A DNA stretch of 64,000 nucleotides from Ostrinia nubilalis (taxonomy: Eukaryota > Arthropoda > Insecta > Lepidoptera > Crambidae), in NCBI RefSeq assembly GCF_963855985.1, contig NC_087118.1, positions 7,936,001 through 8,000,000 of the forward strand, read 5' to 3'. Positions 55,424 through 64,000 of the stretch are shown here, in pieces; position 1 is the stretch's first letter; the number at the start of each line of letters is the position of its first letter. The notes beneath the pieces were generated by a model. The model worked only from the letters and a program-made list of their open reading frames with translations. It had not been told where the DNA came from and did not search any database. The position numbers and the translations under genes are program-made.

Positions 55424-55994
55424 TGTGACGCGCCCCGCGACGCATCGACAGCCCTAGCACCGAGCGCAGAGATTTTGACAACCCTACGGCTGCGCGGCCG
55501 CACGCCGCACGGACCGAGCTAATATAAGAGACGGCGGCGACCGCGGGCGCCTAGCATTCGCTCGGGAGCCATTGTAACAGCCAGACGTTCGCGCGCGCGT
55601 CTATCGTTCCCTCGGCTGCATTGCACAGAGTCCCTAGCGAATAGCTATCCACATTGTTCCCTACTAACCCTAACTGTTCGACTCTGGCTTGATCCGATAC
55701 CTCGTCATTAATCCGCGGCTTGCCATAAAGCGTCGTGTCGAGACGTTCTATCGTTGATAGCCAACCGGTTCTCGTCCTTACCGAGTAGTGCATGAGATAC
55801 TCATCCCGAACCTGCGGTAGCAATCCTGCTGCCACCCTTCCTGAACTTCACACCCCCTCGCCCCGTAGGTCCAACGCCTTTCCCCAGTGGTCGCGCTCAC
55901 TATTGAGGCTTCGGTCTCTGGCTCGAGCTAATCGGACCACATCCTACCCCCCTAGTTATAAGTATCCAGACTAACACTCGATAAACCTCGCACA
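55424..55994 (+). repeat. Possible solo LTR
   Basis: A GC-rich 571-bp block with TGTGACGCGCCCC...CTCGCACA ends, a CTAATATAAGAGACGG TATA-like box near 55520 and a GCATTCGCTCGGGAG start-site-like sequence. It abruptly ends the capsid-like coding remnant. The flanking tetranucleotides are GGGT and GGGC, so a TSD is only 3 of 4. The antisense ORF that begins here (MSKSLRSVL...) is LTR sequence fused to the remnant, not a real start. Confidence 0.55.
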
Positions 55995-56500
55995 GGGCGC
56001 CGCCCCACGGTGGGCTGATATTAGAGCTTCATAGACTTAGCGTCGCTCAAAAATCAAGTGCCTAATTTTGAAAAAATAAATATGCCAATGTGTTCCTTTA
56101 CCAAAAAGGAATATTTTATGTTATGTAACGTTTCTTGATAAAGTTATTATTTAATAAGTTATTGACAATTTCCTTTTTTTTTGTATGGAACTCAACATTT
56201 ATTTTTATTTTATTCGTTATTCTTAAGCTTTCTTAAGAAATTGCTTTTTTTATTATGTAATGCATCATATAAGCTATATTATCACCAAGGGACGAATCCC
56301 GGAAACCCTCGGAACATTGTCATTTTCGACTTTAAAATAATAAAAAAAATGAAAAAAATAACTGCAATGTTATGTACTTTCTTCCGTACTACCCTAACGA
56401 GGTGGTGTAGTACTTTCTGATTGGAAGTAAATATCTTTTCCGTGAGCAATAATTTTGTATGCTTGCAGGCATATTATGTAGAGATCCATGTACGTATAGC
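55995..56500. other. No gene seen
   Basis: AT-rich DNA with homopolymer runs. A minus-strand splice-acceptor-like CTAATATCAG at about 56022 could belong to the capsid-like gene remnant. No coding domain and no pairable transposon ends recognised. Confidence 0.3.
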
Positions 56501-57469
56501 CTGACCAGGAACATAAAAACCCTGGCATAGAGGCGCGTCAATTGCATTTGATAGTGCAACACTGAGTACAGTCGTACCTACCTGTGTTAAATTAATAGGC
56601 TAACTTTATGTATTTAGGATTCAGGATTACGGGCTAATTTGATATTTAATAAATTAACGAAAAAATATTATTATAGGTAACCTGGTTTAAATAAATTAAA
56701 TGAAACCATCAATCGAGCTGGTAGGATTTATTTTATTATTCATCAATAATCAAATTCAGAACTTGAATATTCAACTGCAATGTCTGCTCATGAACGCTTC
56801 AAACTCGGTACTTCTTTCCCAATTCCATAAAATTCAACACGAAAGTGACAAATTTTTTTAAAATAGGTAGTTGAAACAAACCACAGCTAATTTTCATAGT
56901 GGACTGTACTATACGATAAACATGTCAGTCAATTTGACAACCTTTGTCGGACACATTATTCAATGAAAATATTGACCGAACCCTTAGTATTTCTCTTCGA
57001 CAAATACTTTAACACATTGTGACCCACTTTTCTTTCACGACTATAAAAAGATTTTAGCAATTTAATTCACAAAATCAATTGCGCACATCCCAACTAATAT
57101 TATAAATGCGAAAGTAACTCTGTCTGTCTGTCTGTCTGTTACGCTTTCCCGCTTAAACCTCGCAACCGATTTTGATGAAATTTGGCATAGAGATAGTTTG
57201 AGTCCCGGGAAAGAACATAGGATAGTTTTTATCCCGGTTTTTGAGACAGGGACGCGCGCGATAAAGTTTTTCTGTGACAGACAAAATTCCACGCGGGCGA
57301 AGCCGCGGTCGGAAAGCTAGTTTAAAATAAAGTTTGTTTACACTTTGACAGCAATAGACTGACATGCAAGATGACATGTCAATGAAGTTTTCAGTTACTG
57401 TTGCCATTAAAAGAAATTAGTACCATTAGTTTTCCGCAACATGGCGAGGGTTTTTATGTTCCTGGTCGG
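56501..57469. mobile_element. MITE G with GACCAGGAACATAAAAACC ends
   Basis: Inverted ends CTGACCAGGAACATAAAAAC and CCCGACCAGGAACATAAAAA, continuing with CCCT. About 970 bp in total, including a nested Helitron. I recognise this end motif as a frequent lepidopteran MITE. No TSD resolved, no transposase. Confidence 0.7.
57088..57321 (+). mobile_element. Lep1-type non-autonomous Helitron
   Basis: Starts TCCCAACTAATATTATAAAT after A and ends GGAAAGCTAGT before T, so it has the TC...CTAGT limits and A|T target of Helitrons. A hairpin of type GCGGGCGAAGCCGC precedes the CTAGT end. It contains TCTGTCTGTCTGTCTGT and GATTTTGATGAAATTTGGCA, TTTGAGTCCCGGGAAAG, all typical of this lepidopteran family. 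Confidence 0.88.
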
Positions 57470-57871
57470 GATAGTATAGTTTGGTCTGCGAAACAAAATT
57501 TGCGAAAATGATGATTCTAGCGTTTTAGGGCAACTTGTAAGTGCCCAAATGAACGTTCGGTTTGATGTCTCCAGATAAAATGGATAAAGGAAAATAAGGT
57601 TTCTAGCTCCACTTTTTACTATCGACTCATTTCTTTTTCAAATTTATGAAGGAGACCCATTTTTTTTTATTCAAAATAAGCTGCATTTAATTAATGTCGA
57701 CCTATTTTAATGTTATCAATGAAAGAAACTTCATGGACGCGGAAATTGAAAATTTAATAGATCGTAATTCTGGAAGCAAAACAATCTCGTAATAACTGAT
57801 TCTCACTTGATAGATAGAAAAATAATATCGTTGATATTATTCGCGGACACGGACAGGACTCGCGCGCGGGG
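57470..57871. other. No gene seen
   Basis: AT-rich sequence between MITE G and the long inverted repeat. Only short random ORFs; nothing recognised. Confidence 0.3.
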
Positions 57872-59625
57872 CCACAGAATACATAATAGTAGCAACAGAA
57901 ATTGCACTCCTTTGTGTAGGATCAGATGCCGACATTTTAACGGTAATAATAATAATGCAAAATATCCAACGCACATGGTGCATTCGAAATCGCCCTTTAC
58001 TACTACGCTCACAAGAGCGCAATTTTTTTGTATTCAGAATTGATCTACCCCACACTCAAGCGTCAGGGTTGTATAAGCAAAGTAAAATAAATAAAAACTT
58101 AATTTTAAGAAACATTTATTGTATTTACGATTGGTAAACTTTAATCTAGTGGTGTTTGTATAATCGTACCATCTCTAAAGTCCTATTAATAAACTTCAGT
58201 GTTGCGATAATTCGAAATTGGACAAACAGTTTAAAAAGGTGTAGTGTCGGAAAATACACACGGTGAAGTAAAGTTAATGTTTTTATTAGCTAAAATATAT
58301 TTTTTGCTACAGTTTTTTATTTTTATTTTATTTTTTTGTCATAAATATTTTAAAATTAATTAAAAAGTGTAGATTTTTTAAATTATTTAAATTGCTACAG
58401 TTATTTATTTTTCCTAAATATTTCGATTTTCCATTAAAGAAGAATAACAGTGCTGTTGGAACAATAAAACTTGATTGCGACGATAATCGACCGAGCGTGT
58501 ATAGAATAGAAATACGCGTGTGTTCACAGGCGCGTGGCGGCCCTGACTGATTTGCAACTTGAAGTTGTCGCGCGCTGTAGGTAATTATCTCGGCCGCCAT
58601 AGGCGAGTGACGGAGGCCTGGCGGGGCGTGGTAACGACCGCACGCAATGTACAAGCTCTGACAAATTTCTATCATTCACAGTGGAAAAAAGTGAAGGTTC
58701 TAAACAAAATATATACTAATCGATTCCCTACTGAACAACGCAAAAACTGCAATAACTATATCTACAAAAAACTGTGTCATTTGTGATTAAAACCAGTGTG
58801 AAAGTGCAAGACTACGACAGAATAAACAGTCATCCAGTGCAAAAATAGTGTGTGACTCATAAGTTCTCGCTTCGAAACGAAGTATTACCAGGCCTCCGTC
58901 ACTCGCCTACGCCGGCCGAGATAATTACCTACAGCGCGCGACAACTTCAAGTTGCAAATCAGTCAGGACCGCCACGCGCCGTGACGCGCCTGTGAGCACA
59001 CGCGTATTTCTATACACGCTCGGTCGATCATCGTTGAAATCAAGGTTTATTGTTCCAACAGCACTGTTATTCTTCTTTAATGGAAAATCGTAATATTTAG
59101 AAATAATAATTAACTGTAGTGATTTAAATAATTTAAAAAACTACACTTTTTGAATAATTTTGAAATACTTATGACAAAAAACTGTAGCAAAAAAAATATT
59201 TTACCTAATAAAAACATTAACTTTTACTTTACCGTGTCTATTTTCCGACACTACACCTTTTAAAACTGTTTGTCCAATTTCGAATTGTCGTAACACTGAA
59301 GTTTATTAATAGGTACTTTAGAGATGGTACGATTATACAAACACCACTAGATTAAAGTTTACCAATCGTAAATACAATAAACGCTTCTTAAAATTAAGTT
59401 TTTATTTATTTTACTTTGCTTATACAACCCTGACGCTTGAGCTGTGAGGTAGAACAATTCTGAACACAAAAAAATAGCGCTCTTGTGAGCGTAGTAGTAA
59501 GGTGCGATTTCGAATGCACCATGTGCGTTGGATATTTTGCATTATTATTATTACCGTTAAAATGCCGGCATCTGATCCTACACAAAGGAGTGCAATTTCT
59601 GTTGCTACTATTATGTATTCTGTGG
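57872..59625. repeat. Inverted repeat with ~740-bp arms and 266-bp spacer
   Basis: The left arm 57872-58621 (CCACAGAATACATAATAGTA to GACGGAGGCCTGG) is mirrored by 58888-59625. Identity is roughly 90% with several indels (for example GGCGCGTGGCGG against GCGCCGTGACGCG). The spacer 58622-58887 is unique and non-coding. GC-rich near the spacer and AT-rich outside. Likely a fold-back DNA element; no TSD was found. Confidence 0.88.
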
Positions 59626-59721
59626 TATTACCATATATGGTCATGTTGGACTGTCCAGCAAAACGACGACTACTAAAGCTACTACCAAAGCTATGAGAAA
59701 TTTCGTCAGTAAATCTTAAGT

Positions 59722-59785
59722 TGTCGTGGCCTAACGGTCATAACACTGAAGGAATCGCGCGGGAGAACCAAGTTCAAGACTAGTA
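59722..59785 (+). repeat. tRNA-like module upstream of the LINE
   Basis: GTCGTGGCCTAACGGTCATA carries a perfect A box (TGGCCTAACGG), and AAGTTCAAGACTAG about 35 bp later resembles a B box. It could be an internal promoter of a SINE or the LINE 5' UTR. Not a functional tRNA (no cloverleaf found). Confidence 0.45.
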
Positions 59786-59889
59786 GACTTCAAAATTTTT
59801 GTTTTACTTTTTGCATTTTATTTGTATGCCTTGACTTTTTGAAAGTTTTTTTTTTTTAATTTTTGATTTTTTTTTTCTATAAAAAAAAA

Positions 59890-61392
59890 ATGGCTCCTAA
59901 GAATATTTGTGCTCACTGTCACAAACTCATACGGGAAAAACATTTCCTCAGATGTGCTCACTGTAAAAAGCCATATGATTTAATTTGTACCAATAAAAAA
60001 AAGCTCTTCTATATTATGGATAAGGAGCGTAGAGAAGCATGGATTTGTCAAAATTGCACTCGGGGCAAAAAGTCTCTTGGGAAAACCAGCACACCTACAC
60101 AAAGTTAGAGCAAAATACCTACAGAAGCAGCACTCAAACATACAGACCCTGCTCCAGAATCGAGACCTACAATTGATGTATCAGATTATGTTACAAAGAG
60201 AAAGTATAATGTACAAGTACAAAATTCATTTGATTCTCTATCAGATGAAAATGAGTCTAACTGTTCAAACCTCTGCAGAGACACTCTTAACAGAAGTTGT
60301 CCTGAAATAAGCTTGATTAATAGACACGAAATGGACGAACTAAACAATGAACTACAAAATCTACGGGAACAACTTCAAATTGCCAACAATGAAATAGAAA
60401 ACCTGTCTCTGGAAAACCGAGGCCTGCGGGATCAAATTTCTGACTATGCTGTTCAAATTAAACAACTGCAAAATATATGCAAGACTACACCAAAAACTAC
60501 ACCAAAACCTAAAAGAAGAACAGAAAATATGGACAAAAGTATTTTGTTGAAACATGACAATAATACAAGGAAAAAACTACTAGAACAAGACCAAGATGTA
60601 TCGAAAAAGGACGAACTAGAAGAGATAGCACCTGTTCCAGTATCGGCTGTACAATCAACAGTTTCGATAGGGGAAACTAATGCCACAACAACGAAGAAAA
60701 CCATACACATTTTGGGTGGACAACAATGCAGTGGTATTGCTTCAGTATTGCTCCAATCAAGAGTTAACACAAATTACGAACACTACAATGTAAGCGCCAA
60801 TATTAAGCCTCATGCACCGTCTAGCGAAATACTAAAGCCTACTGAGGCCGTTAAAATTAGTCCCCACGACGTAATTATCATTAGCATTGGTGAGAATGAT
60901 TGTAATCCTACCAAATTAATTGCAGAACTGTGTTTCTTTTTAAAAACACACTACAAGCAAACTGTGATTGTATTGGGAGTAAAACAAAGTGTAAGCCTTA
61001 ATGAAAAGTACTTGAATAAGTCGTTAAAAATGTACTGTAATGGCTTTAGCAATTGTAAATTTTTAGATTTAGATTACATTGAATATGATGACAAACATTT
61101 TCTTAATAAAGTGTGCTATAGGATAAATCTTATTGTTGATCATATGTACTATTCTATGAAGTATTTGGGTTACAACAAAATACCTACAAAGAGAGTAGCT
61201 ATCAAAAATCGCAATATTAAATCTATAAGCAATACTAAAAAATCATTGCTTTTTAACCAGCAGCCATCGAAAAACATCGATTCTCAAAACCCAAAAGGAC
61301 TATTTGTGCAAAAGTTAATTACTGAATATTTTTTTAAAGACCACGGCGCGTATCATAAAGAATCCGAAAATAAGTTTTTTCGTAACGAATAG
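59890..61392 (+). pseudogene. LINE ORF1: Cys/His (PHD-like) finger, coiled coil and SGNH-hydrolase-like domain
   Basis: One frame of 501 codons with a single TAG at 60106. Residues 6-60 have CAHCHK, CAHCKK and CQNC, a PHD-type zinc finger (CX2C...CX2C...HX..CX2C order approximate). After the TAG comes an acidic linker, then a strong coiled coil (MDELNNELQNLREQLQIANN, residues ~142-185), then IHILGGQQCSG and HDVIIISIGENDCNP. The GxND motif is that of SGNH/GDSL esterases; the nucleophile motif reads GGQ rather than GDS, so catalysis is doubtful. Such ORF1 proteins are known from CR1-group LINEs. The TAG may be a mutation or be read through. Confidence 0.75.
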
Positions 61393-63126
61393 CAAACTCA
61401 CCATTCTTCATCAAAACATAGCTGGTATACTAAGTAAAAAGGAACTCATTGAGCTTACACTGGATGAGATTTCTGTGAACAGGAAACAGGTTGATATATT
61501 ATGCTTTAGTGAGACATTTGTGAAAACAGGTTGTGAAAAAAACATACATATCTCGGGTTATCATTTAGTTGCGGCATATTCAAGGTCACACCAAAAAAGA
61601 GGTGGTGTATGCGTATTAGCAAAGAACGATATCCAAACACAAGAAATAACATGGGTGAAGGAACTTTCTGAAAACTTTGTCTTCGAGTGTTGTGGTATAG
61701 ACATTGCGCAAATTAAATGCATTGTAATATGTATCTATAGGACACCAACATCCAACGTAACGAAATTCCTTGAAAAACTTGAGCAGCTCATGGTTAAACT
61801 GAAACGCAAAACAAAGTACAAAGTCGTTATTGCCGGGGACTTAAATATTGACATCCTTAAAAATAACAATAGTACGGTAGAATTAAAAAGAATTGCAGCT
61901 AATAACAATTTTACACTCCACATATTAACACCCACGCGTAAAAATTCGTGCCTGGATCAAATTCTTAGCAATATACCAAAAGCTGTAGGAGAAAATCATA
62001 CATTAGGATTATCTGATCACGATACTGCACAGTCAATCACTTTTGATGTGGCTGGTCTGGTTCAACGTCCTAAATATTGGTATTTCAAAACAAGAGACTA
62101 CGATATCGAAAATATAACAAAACTCTTGGAGGTTTTAAGTAGCATAACTTGGAGTAACGTATATAAAGAAGTAGATATGACGACGGCTTATCAACTATTC
62201 TCGGAGGATTTTAATCTCTACTACGACTTATGCTTTCCTCTTAAAAGTATTAAAATGAAATCATCCACTAAGCCGACACATTGGTTCACAAAAGGATTAA
62301 AAACTTCAATTAAAACTAAAAGGAAACTCCGATTTTCATATTATAAAAATTCGAATATTGCTACAAAAAATAAATATAAGCAGTACTCTAGGTGCTTAAA
62401 ACGCTGTACTTTTCAAGCCCAAAAATTGGCAAATAAAAGTTACTTGTATAAATCTAAAAATGTGTGTAAGGCTACTTGGGACGTAATTAAAAATAAGACC
62501 AGTGATAGTATAATAAACAGAAATATTGACCAAATAGTAATAAATAATGATAGCATATTGAATCCCACTGACATATCAAACGAATTTAATGACTACTATA
62601 TAAACCTGACTAATGAAATTTCTGACACAAATAATGACACTTTTGACATCAATCAAATGAACTTGACGAATTCTAGCATGTTCTTAATTCCAGTAGATGA
62701 AAATGAAGTTATTAAAATAATAAGTTCACTCAAAGACACTAAATCAATTGGTTATGATGGCATACTTACTAAAATTCTAAAACTTTGTAAAGTTGAAATT
62801 GCACCAGTATTAGCCCACTTAATTAATTTATCGTTTTCTACAGGAACTTTTCCTGATCAGCTTAAAATTGCCATTATTAAGCCTCTTCATAAAAAGGGAG
62901 ATAGGAAAAATATGGCAAACTACCGCCCGATATCTATTTTGCCTGTCATTTCGAAAATATTCGAAAGAGCCATGCATGTCCGTCTTACTAATTTCTTGGA
63001 TAAGCATAAAATCATTAAGACAGAACAATATGGATTCCAAAAAGGCAAATCAACATCGTTAGCTGCTTTTTCATTGGTAAATAATGTGATGTCCCTTATG
63101 GATAAGCGTAACGCTGCAACCACCGT
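61379..63126 (+). pseudogene. LINE ORF2: APE endonuclease and N-terminal RT, truncated
   Basis: The frame overlaps the end of ORF1 and opens with LTILHQNIAGILSKKELIEL. APE motifs: VDILCFSETFV, KRGGVCVLAK, CIYRTPTSN, VVIAGDLNIDIL and GLSDHDTAQSI, with catalytic E, D/N and SDH all present. RT begins with SLKDTKSIGYDGILTKILK, IAIIKPLHKKGDRKNMANYR, PISILPVISKIFERAM and TEQYGFQKGKSTSLAAFSLV. It stops at about 63126 in front of the catalytic blocks, where fragments of palindrome C begin. No (F/Y)xDD box remains, so this copy is inactive. CR1-group by ORF1 and the RT N-terminus. Confidence 0.85.
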
Positions 63127-63638
63127 GTTGAACAAAGATACCCCTTCCCCGCGGTTTCCATAGTAATCGGAATAGGTTGTGTGATTCTTTCAGGCAGTGC
63201 ATTTTCGCATGTCGCGTGCGCTATGGAAACCGCTGGGAAGGGGTATCTTTGTTTAACAATTACGTCGAAACTAATAGACGTAGACTAATAAATGTACATT
63301 CGTTTTGTAGAATAGCTCTAATACTAATAATACAATGCAAATAAAACATACCTTAACGACCTGGTTTTTCTTGTGTTGGAAAATAACTGAAAAAGAAGTG
63401 AAAAAAGTCATGTTTTTTCCTAATTAAATCCATTCTTACTTCATTAAAATGTATGAAACTTGTATCTGTTTTCTACTTTTGCTAATAGATAATTTTATTG
63501 GCTATCGCATGATATAAAATATTTGCTTATTAATGTTAAGCTACCCACGCTTTCACTTGTTTTTGAAGGAAGAGGTGAAAACTAAAAATTAAAAACTTAA
63601 ATCCTTGTAATTTTGCGATAAATGGGTCAAGCCCCAAA
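63126..63638. repeat. Fragment of palindromic MITE C interrupting the LINE
   Basis: Begins GTTGAACAAAGATACCCC, covers the central hairpin with the loop in the opposite orientation from the 52885-53930 copy, then one arm to GGGTCAAGCCCCAAAT. The outer left arm and the terminal CAGTGTGTCC are missing, so both ends are truncated. Confidence 0.85.
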
Positions 63639-64000
63639 TGGCAATGCCAGATTTTGTATGGAGAGTGGCGTCTTTTTTTTTTTTCGCGCGGCCATCTATC
63701 AAACTTTGTTTTTTGATTACAAAATAGTGTAATAAACCAAACTTACTATGGCATGTATACCTCTAAACTCAGTCTGAACTGAGTTACGAGCATTAGAAGT
63801 TTGATGATTTTCATACTAGATTTGCTTTTTGTGCGCAAGTTTTGTAAGAAATTGCAACAAAATATTGCGCTATTTTTTATTGCACTGATTCTGCTCCATA
63901 CTGATGTCTGGAGCCTTTAATGGATGGTATTGTTTGTTTACACATACAATCTCACTAGTTTGTTGCAATTTCTTACAAAACTTTGCGCGCAAAAAGCAAA
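63639..64000. repeat. Partial palindromic repeat F at window edge
   Basis: After a T12 tract, GCGCAAGTTTTGTAAGAAAT (about 63831) faces ATTTCTTACAAAACTTTGCG (about 63968-63990), and TTTGCTTTTTGTGCG faces CGCGCAAAAAGCAAA. The right end runs to the window edge. Non-coding. Confidence 0.6.

Noticed and set aside
54678..55481. 267-codon minus ORF as one intact gene
   Set aside because: Its first ~19 codons derive from the adjacent LTR and its last codons from the TRIM LTR; only the middle is the capsid-like remnant.

Overview
The window is repeat-dense animal DNA, almost certainly from a moth or butterfly. The clues are a Lep1-type non-autonomous Helitron (57088-57321), the short repeat containing 'GGAGGCAAACGAGCA' (7752, 21068), the SINE tail 'GCTTTGCTTAGTTTGGGACTAG' split over several elements, RTE-type LINE tails, a CsRn1/Kabuki-like Ty3 element and a P-element/THAP transposase. 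I see no ordinary host gene, no rRNA and no convincing functional tRNA. All assignments come from reading the sequence; no database search was run.

Layout. 1-2820 (minus): five exons of a THAP-domain P-type transposase, open across all visible exons and running off the left edge. From 3834 to about 49.8 kb the window is one nest of transposons. An element called D here (ends CGCACCC) starts at 3834. It contains a Ty3/gypsy element, Gypsy1 (4087-15457), whose 5' LTR was split by an 8-bp-TSD hAT-like element (4110-9016). That hAT carries a mariner fold-back and a TTAA-flanked element. Gypsy1 gag was split by a 34-bp-TIR element carrying a SINE. A second copy of D (17364-22079) sits inside the first, so each D copy acts as an empty-site control for the other. 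D1 is then entered at TTAA by element E (24521-49806), which has an 866-bp tandem array and a large palindrome. E was split by Gypsy2 (29708-49732), which itself contains a Jockey-like LINE, a Transib-like element with CACAGTG/CACTGTG ends, a TTAA MITE, an apparently intact young Ty3 element (Gypsy3, 40023-45570), and a fold-back element that holds another LINE.

From 49.8 kb on: lepidopteran repeats, a 150-bp-arm hairpin, and a minus-strand protein-coding remnant (50907-55423, a capsid-like hypothetical family by tentative recollection). That remnant is split by a TRIM-type LTR element whose 5' LTR was hit by two mariner-like palindromes, and it is bounded on its other side by a possible solo LTR. 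Then come a 1-kb MITE with a nested Helitron, a 740-bp-arm inverted repeat, and a LINE with a Cys/His (PHD-like) + coiled coil + SGNH-like ORF1 and an APE-RT ORF2 cut off by palindrome fragments.

The genes do not form a host pathway. The likely competent coding sets are Gypsy3 gag/pol and perhaps the P-type transposase. The dense nesting and the many long inverted repeats suggest heterochromatin, a W chromosome or a piRNA/siRNA-producing locus; that is inference.
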